From: Ilyomonas sp965277535
Lineage (GTDB): Bacteria; Bacteroidota; Bacteroidia; Chitinophagales; Chitinophagaceae
Direction: 5' to 3'
Assembly: GCA_965277535.1 (NCBI GenBank)
Contig: OZ255825.1
Coordinates: forward strand, 2,046,001 to 2,110,000
DNA: 64,000 nucleotides
In this document: positions 1-9,985 of the stretch, in pieces
Numbering within the stretch: position 1 is the stretch's first letter
How the letters are laid out: every line of letters begins with the position of its first letter
Translations under genes and position numbers: made by a program
The notes under the pieces: generated by a model
Databases searched by the model: none
Seen by the model: the letters and a program-made list of their open reading frames with translations, nothing else
Told to the model about the DNA's origin: nothing

Positions 1-1
1 T

Positions 2-682
2 AAGAAAAAAGGATTTGCATGGTTTCAAACACGCTTACCGCTGGAAGATTATAAAGGGGGAACAGCTGTCCTGTTTTTTAAAAGTGTTGATGAAAATGCA
101 ACTGTGTTTATTAACAACCAGCTTGTAGCAAAACATGAAGGCTGGAACCAGAAATTCTATGTAACGCTTACGCATTTAGACACTTTGAAAACACCGGTTT
201 ATCTAAATGTGTTTATAGAGAATTATGATAACGAAGGTGGCATAGACCAGCCTGTAAAATTGAACATCATCCCAAACAATACAATACCTGTTACAGGTTG
301 GCGGATGAAAGGAGGAACCGGCAATCCAGATAGCGACAAGTGGTCGTTATTGAATGACACAGGTAAGATAGCAGGTCCGTGCTTTTATCAATCTGCGTTT
401 ACTTTAGATGTAAGTGCATTGAAGGGAACAATCTGGCGCGTGCAAACAACCGGTTTGGGTCATGGTTCCGTCTGGATAAATGGATACAACCTTGGTCGCT
501 ATCCGGAAAAAATTCCGGCACCAGGTATGTATATTCCTGATTGCTGGCTGCATAAAGGAAGTAATAAGATTGTTATTTATGAAGAAGATAGTAAATCGCC
601 ACAAAAGGTAGGTCTGCAAACAGAAGCCGCTGCCAGCAGGGATTTGATACAACTGACAACGCATATATCAGATCATGAGTAA
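2..682 (+). CDS. Beta-galactosidase, C-terminal part (GH35/GH2-like), partial at window start
   Basis: The reading frame is open from base 2, so the gene begins before the window; the first ATG (104) is internal. About 226 residues are visible. They hold two carbohydrate-binding jelly-roll segments typical of the C-terminus of GH35-type beta-galactosidases. The first begins with KGFAWFQTRLPLEDYKGG and contains ENATVFINNQ. The second contains GHGSVWINGYNLGRYPEK and ends in a YIPDCWLHKGSNKIVIYEE strand. The catalytic domain lies outside the window. The enzyme is presumably secreted and removes terminal galactose. It is followed after 151 bases by a GH92 gene on the same strand, so it belongs to the same glycan-degradation region. 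The family assignment is firm; GH2 versus GH35 cannot be settled from this part. Confidence 0.85.
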   Translation, partial: KKKGFAWFQTRLPLEDYKGGTAVLFFKSVDENATVFINNQLVAKHEGWNQKFYVTLTHLDTLKTPVYLNVFIENYDNEGGIDQPVKLNIIPNNTIPVTGWRMKGGTGNPDSDKWSLLNDTGKIAGPCFYQSAFTLDVSALKGTIWRVQTTGLGHGSVWINGYNLGRYPEKIPAPGMYIPDCWLHKGSNKIVIYEEDSKSPQKVGLQTEAAASRDLIQLTTHISDHE

Positions 683-833
683 ATGTTTATATAAACCAGA
701 TTTAGTGGCTTATTATTGAATAGTGTTTACCAACGCAATATTTGCTTTATAAATTATTATAGATGAACAGTTGCTTATCTTCATGAAAGAACCTTACATT
801 AAGATTTAAGTTTGTTTCTTATACAATGCTTGT

Positions 834-3800
834 ATGAACCGTATTGTTGCAGCGATTGTCGTTTGTCTTCTTAGTTTTTTATTTCCCAATCTCCTCTTCT
901 CTCAGCAGAATGATGTATTACAATATGTCAACCCTTTCATTGGTACTGCTAAAAGCAATGTGTATACAAGATGGGGAAATGAAGGAGGAACTTATCCCGG
1001 AGCCGTTGCGCCTTGGGGATACATACAACTAACACCCCAGACACGTAGCAATGGTTATGATTACAACGACAGCAGTATTCATTTTTTTAGCTGCCTGCAA
1101 CATCATAGTGGCTTTCCCGGCGGCTCTGCCGGTAGGTTGCATATCATGCCGCTTTTAAATAAGGATAAAGAGAATTGCAGCCGCAGCTTTTCGCATCAGG
1201 ATGAAGAAGCGAAGCCAGGATATTACAAGGTAACGTTGAAGGATAACAATACAACAATTGAAGCTACAGCAACAACACATGCTGGTTGGTTCCGTATCAC
1301 TTTTCCGGCGCACATTGTTCCCCTTATTTTCATTAATGATGTAGGCGATCTTTTAATGCGATCACCCACTGTTTTACAAGGAAAAAGAATGAATGCAGTG
1401 ATTCAATTTGATAAAGCAATTGCAGATATGCAAAAAGCAAAAGACGGCTGCTATCTGCTAACATTTGCTCAATCAGGTACCGGAAGAACAATCATCCAAT
1501 TGCAGGTAAGCGCTTCTGCTGTTGGTTATCAAAGTTCGGAACAAAATATAAAGGCAGGATTATCCAATCATTCCTTTGATGACATTCGCAGACAAACGGA
1601 AGCGGAATGGAAAAAACAATTGTCTGTTGTTAGTGTCAATGATACTTCTATTGAAAACAAAACGATTTTTTATACAGCCCTGTACCATTCCTTGTTGTTG
1701 CCGTGGATTATCTCTGATGTAAACGGAAATTACAAAGGTCAGGATGGGCAAATACATGCAGCAAAAGAGAAGAATGAATATGGCGGCTTTTCACCCTGGG
1801 ATACCTTTCGCTCTCTGCATCCCTTATTGTCTTTGTTGTATCCCGATAGGCAGAAAGATATGCTTTCCTCTATGTTAGACGTTTATAAGCAATCTGGTTA
1901 TCTTCCTGTTGAATCTATGACCGGCAATCATAGTATTCCTATCATTGTTGATTGTTACCTGAAAGGCATTAAACCGGCAGACAGTTTACTACTGTACAAA
2001 GCAATGAAGAAAAGCATTATAACGGGTCCATTCTTACAAACTGATATGTCCTTGTATCAGCAAGGGTTTATTCCTTATCCTCATACCGAATCAGTAACCC
2101 GAACAGTTGAATACACGTACGACGACTGGGCATTGGCGCAATATTCAGAAGAGGTGATGCACGATGATAGCCTTTCTTCAGCACTAATGAAACGGAGCCG
2201 TAATTATCAAAATTTGTTTAATGCTGATGAATTGAGTTTGTTGCCTCGCAGTGGCAATACATTTTTTCATGGCATTGCTAATGCGGGATATAAAGAAGGT
2301 GACCAATGGGTATATAGTTTGTTTTTGCCACATTTTCAGCGTAATTTAATTAACCTGCTTGGTGGTGATGACAACTTTATTCAAAGCATTACTAAAGCGT
2401 TTGAGGATAGAAGACTTGTGTTTGATAATGAAACAATGTTCCAGGTGCCTTACTTGTTCAACAGCACTTCTTATCCTTATAAAACACAGGAATGCGTACA
2501 TGCTATTAACAAGCGTTTTTCTGCAACACCCGGCGGACTGCCCGGCAATGATGATTTGGGCGCTACCTCAAGCTGGTTTGTATGGAGTGCGCTGGGATTG
2601 TATCCTGTTTGTCCCGGCAATCCGGTATATGCCATTGGAACACCCTTGTTTCAACAGGTAAAGCTTTTCTTACCGAACGGAAATCAGCTACAGATTAGCG
2701 CTGATAACATTTCTCAAAATAACTTTTACATTAAAAATATAAAATGGAATGGACAAGTTTATAACGATAAATGGATGTCTCATAAAGACCTTGTACGAGG
2801 TGGAGAATTGACATTCAACATGGATAGTATCGCAGATAAACAGGAAAAGAAGGGAGCAATGCCAAACGAAACTGATAGTGCTATGGACATACATTTATCT
2901 GCAGTTACTGGTTCAACCAAAACAGTAAAACCGGATGAGTTGTTTTGGATCACATTTACTATTCACAATGCCGGCAGTGAAGGAACAGCAATTATAAAAT
3001 TGTATATCAACGATAGCATAACCTTACACAAAAATTGTTTTATTCATCAGAATGAAACAAAAAAAGATTCGATAGCATGCAGGTTATATAACTATGGAAG
3101 CAATAAAATTCAACTGGGAAATTCTTATTTATTTGCAATAGAAGTAGTGAAAGGAAATACCGGCATCACACTTCCACACATTTCAGGTATACAGGTTTCA
3201 CCTCTTGTAAAAATGGGAAAGCAGATATACTACCACTATATTGTAAAAAATATAAGCGGCGAAACAAAAAGGTTTGTAATTCCAATAAGCTTCAACAACA
3301 AGGTTATGCAGTATGATACGATGCTCTTGCATGCCGGCGATTCTGCAACAATCAATCATAAAATAACGGCAAAAACAAATGGATATTATCAATTAAAAAT
3401 TAATGAAAAATCTGCTTTAGCAAAAGTTTATAGCAGGGCAACAGATGCATTGATATTGAATCTGCCAGGCAAGGTAACAAATCAATTGTCAGTAAACGAT
3501 ATCTCTGGTTTTTCCAATGATGGACATAAAGCAGCATTCGAAAACTATATTGAGCTGCCTCACACCGCAAGTCTCGATAGCAACGGAACCGCTTTAACCA
3601 TGATGGCATGGGTATATGATATGGGCACAACAAAATCGTATGCAGAATTGATTGCAAAAGGCGATAATCATGTGTTGCAATTAGCCGATGGAAAAAGTCT
3701 CACATTCTTTGCCGGTGGCTGGGGACGAGGCGATTGCACTGTTCCGCTACCCAACAACTGGCGCAATCACTGGCACCACATAGCTGGTGTATGCAACGGC

Positions 3801-4022
3801 AAAGATTTACGTGTTTATATTGATGGCAAACTTGCAGGTATTACTCCTGTTGAAGAAATGATCAATTTAAATGTAGCAGCCAGGTGGACGATTGGAAGTA
3901 ATGAAGAATTTCCTTTAGACAGAACGTTTGGAGGCAAGATTGAGAATGCAAAAATTTATGCCGCTTCACTATCTGCAATGGATATAACAGGCATTTATAA
4001 AAAGGAAAAAGCAGAGTTTTAG
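834..4022 (+). CDS. GH92 alpha-mannosidase with C-terminal LamG domain
   Basis: This 1062-residue secreted enzyme has a signal peptide (VAAIVVCLLSFLFPNLLFSQ). The N-terminal beta-sandwich starts with YVNPFIGTAKSN and continues with GTYPGAVAPWG, both GH92 hallmarks. The (alpha/alpha)6 part carries GFSPWDTFRSLHPL (about residue 320), then PVESMTGNHSIPIIVDC, and near residues 565-580 PGGLPGNDDLGATSSWF, which includes the paired aspartates that serve as base in calcium-dependent GH92 mannosidases. Unusually, the protein continues for about 400 residues. An Ig-like stretch is followed by a LamG-type domain from about residue 940 (NYIELPHTASLDSNG ... WHHIAGVCNG ... VYIDGKLAG), probably carbohydrate binding. 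GH92 enzymes remove alpha-mannose from N-glycans and mannans. The start at 834 gives the signal peptide directly. Confidence 0.93.
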   Translation: MNRIVAAIVVCLLSFLFPNLLFSQQNDVLQYVNPFIGTAKSNVYTRWGNEGGTYPGAVAPWGYIQLTPQTRSNGYDYNDSSIHFFSCLQHHSGFPGGSAGRLHIMPLLNKDKENCSRSFSHQDEEAKPGYYKVTLKDNNTTIEATATTHAGWFRITFPAHIVPLIFINDVGDLLMRSPTVLQGKRMNAVIQFDKAIADMQKAKDGCYLLTFAQSGTGRTIIQLQVSASAVGYQSSEQNIKAGLSNHSFDDIRRQTEAEWKKQLSVVSVNDTSIENKTIFYTALYHSLLLPWIISDVNGNYKGQDGQIHAAKEKNEYGGFSPWDTFRSLHPLLSLLYPDRQKDMLSSMLDVYKQSGYLPVESMTGNHSIPIIVDCYLKGIKPADSLLLYKAMKKSIITGPFLQTDMSLYQQGFIPYPHTESVTRTVEYTYDDWALAQYSEEVMHDDSLSSALMKRSRNYQNLFNADELSLLPRSGNTFFHGIANAGYKEGDQWVYSLFLPHFQRNLINLLGGDDNFIQSITKAFEDRRLVFDNETMFQVPYLFNSTSYPYKTQECVHAINKRFSATPGGLPGNDDLGATSSWFVWSALGLYPVCPGNPVYAIGTPLFQQVKLFLPNGNQLQISADNISQNNFYIKNIKWNGQVYNDKWMSHKDLVRGGELTFNMDSIADKQEKKGAMPNETDSAMDIHLSAVTGSTKTVKPDELFWITFTIHNAGSEGTAIIKLYINDSITLHKNCFIHQNETKKDSIACRLYNYGSNKIQLGNSYLFAIEVVKGNTGITLPHISGIQVSPLVKMGKQIYYHYIVKNISGETKRFVIPISFNNKVMQYDTMLLHAGDSATINHKITAKTNGYYQLKINEKSALAKVYSRATDALILNLPGKVTNQLSVNDISGFSNDGHKAAFENYIELPHTASLDSNGTALTMMAWVYDMGTTKSYAELIAKGDNHVLQLADGKSLTFFAGGWGRGDCTVPLPNNWRNHWHHIAGVCNGKDLRVYIDGKLAGITPVEEMINLNVAARWTIGSNEEFPLDRTFGGKIENAKIYAASLSAMDITGIYKKEKAEF

Positions 4023-4082
4023 AACACAGTTTATTGCATGTGCTCCTTTCATATTAACAACAAATAGAAATACAAGTTATCC

Positions 4083-4112
4083 TTTGCTTAAATGATTAAG
4101 CACATATCTTTA
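4083..4112 (+). promoter_or_regulatory. Promoter with operator palindrome in front of the GH172 gene
   Basis: A Bacteroidota-type promoter can be read: TTTG at 4083-4086, an 18-base spacer, and TATCTTTA at 4105-4112. The spacer is filled by the palindrome GCTTAAATGATTAAGC (4086-4101). Its core CTTAAATGATTAAG matches the two palindromes at 9897-9910 and 9994-10007 in the form CTTAAAnnWTTAAG. A protein bound here would block the polymerase, so repression is the likely mode. The gene starts 28 bases after the palindrome. Confidence 0.55.
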
Positions 4113-4128
4113 TCGTACAAAAGTTTGT

Positions 4129-6102
4129 ATGATAAAGACATTTATTAAGCTTGCCATTATCGTTTTTGTTTTTCTTTTGAATAACCTATCTGCTGTATTC
4201 CCGCAAAACAAAACGGTCATTTCAACAAGTGATGAATTAAAATCATTTTATACTATTTCAGATTTACCGTCTTACAGGCCAAATACCATTTGCGGGCAAA
4301 TATCAACATACGATACAACAGGAGGAAACAACGATGGCTTTGAAGGCACTTATTCTTTTATACGTCGAAACAAAGATAGCAGCCTCGTTATTTTCGATAT
4401 GAAGGGTCCCGGTGTCGTGAACCGGATATGGACACCTACACCTACCAATGATACACTTGATTTTTATGTTGATGATGCTTCCCGACCAGTTCTTTCTATT
4501 TGCTATCTGGATTTATTTTCAGGTAAAATATTCCCTTTTATTTCACCTCTTTGCGGCAACCAGCTGGGAGGTTATTTTTGCTATTATCCTATCCTGTTTC
4601 AAAAGAGTTGCAGGATCGTTTGTCGTGGTAAAAAGCTTCAGTTTCACCAGATAGGATATCGGTTGTTTGCATCAGGCACAAGTGTTATTCCGTTTACCAA
4701 ACAGCCCAGTGCCGAAATAATAACTGCACTGAAAACAATACAAAATTTGTGGAATAAAAAGAATAAAACGGTAGCTGATTTTTTGGTATCCGGTGACAAA
4801 ACATACATCATAGACACACTTGTTTCTTTACAACCCGGTAAAAGTGTAACTATTGCTAACATCAATACCGGCGGGCGTTTTACAGGCATCGAACTATCAC
4901 CATCTGTTGCATTTGAAGGTTTGTATAAAGATGTTGATATCCGCCTGTTTTGGGATGATGAAAAAGAACCTGCTGTTGATTGTCCTATAGCAGATTTTTT
5001 TGGTTTTGCCTTTGGCAAACCATCCATGCAGAGTTTGTTGTTAGGTACAACTAAAGGAAAATTATACTGTTATTTTCCGATGCCTTTCCGTAAGATAGGA
5101 AAGATAGAACTGATATATCGTAAACGGGCAGATACTGTTTTATCACCTGTTCAGATTGCAGCTTCTATTTCCTACACAGCAATACCTCAAAACCCGCAAA
5201 CAGAAGGAAAATTTTATGCGCACTGGCAACAAACAAAACCAGCTGCTGGTGAACCTTTTGTTTTTCTGAATACAAAAGGTAAAGGTCATTATGTAGGTAC
5301 TGCACTACAGGCACAGGGATTAAAAACGGGGATGACCCTTTTCTTTGAAGGCGATGATTCTACCGTTATTGATGGCGCAATGAGATTACACGGCACTGGC
5401 TCGGAAGATCATTTCAATGGTGGTTGGTATGCGCTGAAAGACAGATGGGATGCAGCTTTCAGCCTGCCAATGCATGGCGCACTTGATTATTCGCTTCTTT
5501 TTAGCCGAACCGGCGCTTACCGTTTTTATTCCAATGATAAATTAACGTTCAACAAAAGCTTTTACCACACCATTGAGCATGGACCGGAAGGCAATCAATA
5601 TCCCGTTGTTTATACATCCGTTGCTTTTTATTATAGCGATACAAATGCCGACAATGCAGAATTCCCACAAGATAGCAACACACAGGTTTATATTCCTGAT
5701 ACATTGAACATCTATCCTGAATTTACGAAGATGTCGGCAGGCGATAATATGGAAATAGAAACCTCACGAGACAGCACTTCCATTGGGCAAAGTTTTCGTA
5801 TAAAAACAAACAATGAAAGCAGTTTAATTTTATATCCTGATGGAATACCGCCGGGCCATTATCAGCTTTATGCTGATATAATCAATCAACCGGATGGTTG
5901 CCGGTTTTCGGTATGGCAACGCCAGTCGCAGCTTAGTGAATGGATTGATACAAAAGCTGGTAGCAATGAATGGATTAAAAACAAACCGGTATGCGAGATC
6001 AATGTTACCGAAGGCAACCAAACAATGACATTACATTTTAATACGGATGATAATCATCACCGCTTTTTCCTAAGTAAACTGGTGCTGGTAAAAAACAAGT
6101 AA
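4129..6102 (+). CDS. DUF2961 / GH172-family protein
   Basis: This 657-residue exported protein has an N-terminal signal peptide (LAIIVFVFLLNNLSAVFPQ). The DUF2961 core is clear: DGFEGTYSFIRRNKDSSLVIFDMKGPGVVNRIW near residues 65-105 and the signature MRLHGTGSEDHFNGGWY near 417-433, preceded by FFEGDDSTVIDG. DUF2961 proteins form family GH172, whose characterised members act on difructose dianhydride or on D-fructofuranose and D-arabinofuranose linkages; the acidic residues of these motifs are the expected catalytic ones. The C-terminal 120 residues form a separate beta-rich domain. The exact substrate is unknown. The gene follows the GH92 gene by 106 bases but has its own promoter and operator. 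Its 3' end meets a decayed SusC fragment on the other strand. Confidence 0.85.
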   Translation: MIKTFIKLAIIVFVFLLNNLSAVFPQNKTVISTSDELKSFYTISDLPSYRPNTICGQISTYDTTGGNNDGFEGTYSFIRRNKDSSLVIFDMKGPGVVNRIWTPTPTNDTLDFYVDDASRPVLSICYLDLFSGKIFPFISPLCGNQLGGYFCYYPILFQKSCRIVCRGKKLQFHQIGYRLFASGTSVIPFTKQPSAEIITALKTIQNLWNKKNKTVADFLVSGDKTYIIDTLVSLQPGKSVTIANINTGGRFTGIELSPSVAFEGLYKDVDIRLFWDDEKEPAVDCPIADFFGFAFGKPSMQSLLLGTTKGKLYCYFPMPFRKIGKIELIYRKRADTVLSPVQIAASISYTAIPQNPQTEGKFYAHWQQTKPAAGEPFVFLNTKGKGHYVGTALQAQGLKTGMTLFFEGDDSTVIDGAMRLHGTGSEDHFNGGWYALKDRWDAAFSLPMHGALDYSLLFSRTGAYRFYSNDKLTFNKSFYHTIEHGPEGNQYPVVYTSVAFYYSDTNADNAEFPQDSNTQVYIPDTLNIYPEFTKMSAGDNMEIETSRDSTSIGQSFRIKTNNESSLILYPDGIPPGHYQLYADIINQPDGCRFSVWQRQSQLSEWIDTKAGSNEWIKNKPVCEINVTEGNQTMTLHFNTDDNHHRFFLSKLVLVKNK

Positions 6103-6267
6103 AACAAAGAAGCAATTGTCGTTGGTAATGGTGTCTGATGAGCTCTCAGGTACGGTAATACTTACACTTTGCAGACGGTTACCGACAGAATCGGTAACCG
6201 TTCCTGTAATCACTCCTTGTGCCCGGAACATGATGATACAAAATACAAAGAGAAGTGTAAGAAACAA
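6103..6267 (-). pseudogene. Remnant of a SusC/RagA receptor N-terminus
   Basis: Reading the minus strand from a TTG at 6267 gives a hydrophobic segment (FLTLLFVFCIIMFRAQ) followed by GVITGTVTDSVGNRLQSVSI and TVPESSSDTITND. This is the signal peptide and the start of the carboxypeptidase-regulatory-like domain that opens SusC proteins. Upstream in frame there is KTKKV but no ATG before a stop, and the similarity ends where the convergent DUF2961 gene stops at 6102. The rest of the receptor is missing. FG-GAP/ASPIC lipoproteins such as the one starting at 9806 often sit next to SusC/SusD genes, so this is probably the stump of a lost SusC gene. No other gene is visible in 6268-6461. Confidence 0.6.
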
Positions 6268-6461
6268 GACCTTTTTGGTTTTGCACGAATAGTTGGTTAG
6301 TTATGATTAAAGCTTTTGGTGAATAGTAATTGCAACACTACATCCAGCTTTTATTGATGGATGGCTTTGATAATTATTAAAGTTTGTTTTCGAAATCGTT
6401 TGTTAGATCGTGTTATGACTCGTTTTTTATTTCTGCATGTTGTTTTAATCTTTAGTATTGA

Positions 6462-9400
6462 TTATTTATTGCATTGAATCACCTGAATCGGGCCATTGTT
6501 TTTTGCAGCAATTAGCTTTGTAGTTTCATGGTCTTTTATTTCAATTAGATTTCTTACATCGCCAGGAATATACAAACCAGTTTTACTGTAAGGCTGCGGT
6601 GTAAAATTGCCTTTTCCGTCTCCTTGCAGATACAATCCAATGCTGGCATCCATCGGTCCTAACTGTACCCGAAACGGATAAAAGTTACCTGCAACAATAA
6701 TATCTTCTTTACCGTCTTTGTTTATATCATCGGCTACAATGCCGTTTACCATGCTTATCTGGGCTTGCATTGGTAAAGGTGTAATGCTTAGTTTTCTTTT
6801 GCCTGTATTTCTGATATAAACCGATTGTTGCATCGTTATCTTTACTGTAGAAGCAGCACTTAGTTGGTTTTGACTAAATAAGTCTTTCAACTGTGCATCG
6901 GCATAATCAGTATATCGTGCAAAGCGTTTTTGCAAAGCAGGCATCTGTTCAAACATTTCATCTCGTGAAAACCAGGGATAACTTTTTCCTCCGTTGTAAT
7001 AGCAAAGAATCGGGTCTATCACTCCATCATTATTAAAGTCGGCATACGTGATAGTTAGTGGTTCTTTCTGAGATACTTTAAATTGACTGTTATCTCCTAT
7101 ATTTCCAACAACAAAATCAGTGTTACCATCATTGTCAAAATCGTTCGCTATAATCCTTGTCCACCAACCATTGGTTGTATCCAAACCATAAGCTGTTGTT
7201 TCATTAATAAGCTGCCCATGATGGTTTTCAAATACGGTAATCGGCATAAACAAGCCCACTACAATCAAGTCCTGCCAGCCATCTTTATTAATGTCTGTCC
7301 AAACCGCATCAGTCACCATTCCAGGGTGCGTTAATGTTGCATCTTTTTGCGTTGTGTCTCTTTCAAACAGCAGGTGATGCGGTGTGCTTTTATTTTTTAA
7401 GATAAAACTTTCGGGTGCTTCAGGAAACAAGCCGGGCATTAATTTGCCGCCAACAAATAAGTCTAATTTTCCATCTTTGTCAATATCAGCAGCACGCACA
7501 CAACTGCCGCTGATTGTCTCTGCCGGCAAAGCATTTGCAGCCAGTGTAAAATTGCCTTTGCCATCATTTTCATAAAGCTTATCCTGATAGCTTTTGTTGT
7601 TTAGATAATCGTCTGCACCTCCATTTACAATATACAAATCTTTGTCTCCATCACCGTCTGCATCAAAAAACAAAGCGTCTGCATTAGTACCTGTTTTTTC
7701 ACTTACCCATGGCTGATTGGGAGCTTTTATAAACGCACCTTCTTTTGTTTGAAAGTATAACACTCCTCCCTGTTCTTTGTTTCCGCCGATAAAGAGGTCT
7801 TCCAATCCATCACCATTTACATCAGCCTTAGCCAAACAAGGACCAATTTTGGATATTTGATAAGGCAACAATGGAGATATTTTAAAATCAACGAACGAAG
7901 AAGATTGGTGCGTAAAATGAATGCCTGATGATGCCGTAACATCGGTAAACAAAGGCTTTTGCATTGGCGTTACTGGCAGCGAATGATCGTTTGTTTTTGC
8001 CTCATTTATTACCAATAACTGATTTGCTTTTACATTTTGTAAAACGGTTTCTTTTCCGCTTTGCCATTTTACTTTCAATGTTTGCACAACACTATCTTCA
8101 CCTAAACCAATGTGCATGACAGGATCAATGGAAGATTGAAATCCGCGTGTTAAATATTGCTCTTGCATCTGTTGATTATGAGCTGTGTTGATGTACACTT
8201 TGGCGCCAATGCCTTGGGTGTTTTTACCGGTTCCATTTAGTTTTATTCGTAAATAATGTGATGCGCCTTTTGTTTTTGTATTGTTTTTCAGGATGATAGG
8301 TTCGTCATTAATGCAATTGATAATCAAATCAAGGTTGCCATCGTTATCCAAATCAGCATAAGCACTTCCATTGCTAATGGCTTTTTTATTTAATCCCCAA
8401 CTATCAGAAACATTAGAAAAAGTAAGGTTGCCGTTGTTGTGAAAAAAATAGTTGTTCAGCTTAGTGGAAGGCATTTCCTGAATAAGCTTCCACATGGCAA
8501 CTTTATCACCTTTTGTATCTGTAAAATTGTTGCTGTATCCGGATGTATATTTTACAAAATCAAGATTGGTAATGTCTTTGAAAATGCCATTCGAAATAAA
8601 CAAATCTTTCCAGCCATCATTATCAAAATCTGCCAGTAAAGGCGACCAGCTCCAATCTGTATTTGATATACCGGCAAGTTGTCCCACCTCACTGAAAATG
8701 GGCATACCCGAAGTATCGTTACCATTGTTTAGCTGCAGTGTATTCCGCATTTGCTGGTACCCGAATCCATGCTCTGCCCGCATTGTATATTTATCGTAAG
8801 AATCAGCACCTTTCAGCAGTTTTTGGCGATGATTATCTTCTGGCAACATATCGAGTACCATTACATCTGGCTTGCCATCATTGTTATAATCTGCAATGTC
8901 TGAACCCATTGCAAATTCAGAAAGATGGCCAGCCGCTTTATCCAGCACTTCCCGGAACGTTCCATCGTGATTGTTTAAGTATAAAAAATCCCGCTCATCA
9001 TAATCATTGGTTACATAAATATCTGTATAACCATCATTGTTAATATCGCTTGTGGCAACGCTTAAGCCGAAGTTTAAACCACTGCCTTTAATGCCTGCTT
9101 CTTCACTTACATCAACAAACTTTCCGCCATCGTTTCTGTACAGGCGATTTCCGAATTTTGGATGTCGTGTTTTACGCAAGGTATCGGTGTTATAAAATGG
9201 ATTGTAAAACATATCGGCATGATTGACGAGAAACATATCTAAGTCACCATCATTGTCCATATCGAAGAAAGCGGCTGTTGTTGAATACGTCCCGGGTGCA
9301 TCCAAGCCATACTCTTTTGCTTCTTCAGTAAAAGTGGGAACGCCATTCTTTACACCATTGTTAATGTACAATTCGTTTCTTCTGTCTTCATCACTGCCTG

Positions 9401-9806
9401 GACCACTATAACAAACATAAATGTCTAAGAGTCCATCGCCATTTACATCTGCCATCACCGCGCCTGTTTTCCAGCGATCACGACCAGCTAAACCTGCTTG
9501 TTTTGTAATGTCCTGAAACTCAAAATTTCCTTTGTTCAGATACAGTTTATTGGTCACCATATTACCTGTAAAAAAAATATCTGCAAGTCCGTCATTATTA
9601 ACATCACCTACCGCAACACCACCTCCATTGTATAAATATTCATACGTTAGAATATTAAAATTGACATCTTCCTTAATTTCATTTTTAAATTTGATATGGC
9701 TGTGTGAAGAAGGCACTGCAGTAAACAAAGTTTCATTCTTTTGCCGGCACCTCCAGTTCAGGGTGCTTAAGATCAACAAAAAAAACACAGTTAGTTTACG
9801 GTTCAT
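6462..9806 (-). CDS. FG-GAP/VCBS repeat lipoprotein with ASPIC/UnbV domain (CRTAC1-like)
   Basis: This 1114-residue protein starts with a lipoprotein signal (FFLLILSTLNWRC, lipid-bearing Cys near residue 20). It is built from many FG-GAP/VCBS blades with calcium-binding loops such as DVNNDGLADIF, DVNGDGLLDIYV, DMDNDGDLDMF and DLDNDGNLDLI, implying one or two beta-propellers. Around residues 525-595 lies an ASPIC/UnbV module (GIGAKVYI ... GFQSSIDPVMHIGLGED ... VKVKWQSGKE type). Such proteins are surface-exposed in Bacteroidota and are commonly encoded with SusC/SusD pairs; their role is thought to be glycan binding or adhesion. The gene is divergent from the GH116 gene and shares a control region containing two identical palindromes. 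A SusC remnant lies just downstream, in the position where a partner would be expected. Confidence 0.88.
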   Translation of the reverse strand: MNRKLTVFFLLILSTLNWRCRQKNETLFTAVPSSHSHIKFKNEIKEDVNFNILTYEYLYNGGGVAVGDVNNDGLADIFFTGNMVTNKLYLNKGNFEFQDITKQAGLAGRDRWKTGAVMADVNGDGLLDIYVCYSGPGSDEDRRNELYINNGVKNGVPTFTEEAKEYGLDAPGTYSTTAAFFDMDNDGDLDMFLVNHADMFYNPFYNTDTLRKTRHPKFGNRLYRNDGGKFVDVSEEAGIKGSGLNFGLSVATSDINNDGYTDIYVTNDYDERDFLYLNNHDGTFREVLDKAAGHLSEFAMGSDIADYNNDGKPDVMVLDMLPEDNHRQKLLKGADSYDKYTMRAEHGFGYQQMRNTLQLNNGNDTSGMPIFSEVGQLAGISNTDWSWSPLLADFDNDGWKDLFISNGIFKDITNLDFVKYTSGYSNNFTDTKGDKVAMWKLIQEMPSTKLNNYFFHNNGNLTFSNVSDSWGLNKKAISNGSAYADLDNDGNLDLIINCINDEPIILKNNTKTKGASHYLRIKLNGTGKNTQGIGAKVYINTAHNQQMQEQYLTRGFQSSIDPVMHIGLGEDSVVQTLKVKWQSGKETVLQNVKANQLLVINEAKTNDHSLPVTPMQKPLFTDVTASSGIHFTHQSSSFVDFKISPLLPYQISKIGPCLAKADVNGDGLEDLFIGGNKEQGGVLYFQTKEGAFIKAPNQPWVSEKTGTNADALFFDADGDGDKDLYIVNGGADDYLNNKSYQDKLYENDGKGNFTLAANALPAETISGSCVRAADIDKDGKLDLFVGGKLMPGLFPEAPESFILKNKSTPHHLLFERDTTQKDATLTHPGMVTDAVWTDINKDGWQDLIVVGLFMPITVFENHHGQLINETTAYGLDTTNGWWTRIIANDFDNDGNTDFVVGNIGDNSQFKVSQKEPLTITYADFNNDGVIDPILCYYNGGKSYPWFSRDEMFEQMPALQKRFARYTDYADAQLKDLFSQNQLSAASTVKITMQQSVYIRNTGKRKLSITPLPMQAQISMVNGIVADDINKDGKEDIIVAGNFYPFRVQLGPMDASIGLYLQGDGKGNFTPQPYSKTGLYIPGDVRNLIEIKDHETTKLIAAKNNGPIQVIQCNK

Positions 9807-9896
9807 ACTTCTTTCATTGCTTATTATCAGAAATAGAGTAATAAGCTACAAAAGTAAACTTAACAAGCAAAAAATCGCTTATTCTGTTATGTAATG

Positions 9897-9910
9897 CTTA
9901 AACCTTTAAG
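9897..9910. promoter_or_regulatory. Operator palindrome CTTAAACCTTTAAG, distal copy
   Basis: This perfect inverted repeat has six-base arms and a two-base centre and is identical to the one at 9994-10007. It lies about 90 bases upstream of the FG-GAP gene. On the minus strand a TACTTTTG element at 9849-9856 could be that gene's -7 box. The palindrome sits some 40-55 bases upstream of that box, so it would not overlap the promoter and may serve DNA looping or activation. Its length and symmetry resemble LacI-family operators, but no LacI-type gene is in the window. Confidence 0.5.
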
Positions 9911-9985
9911 TGACTATTATCTATATGAATAGAATAAATAATGAACCTGCCAGATTTTATAAAAAATTTTGAGAAAAAGAAAAAG

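Noticed and set aside
6462..9806. Calling the FG-GAP protein an integrin or toxin
   Set aside because: The lipoprotein signal, ASPIC/UnbV module and PUL-like context fit the CRTAC1-like surface proteins of Bacteroidota.
9532..9894. 120-codon plus-strand frame opposite the FG-GAP gene
   Set aside because: Shadow of the strongly supported minus-strand gene; shows no domain of its own.
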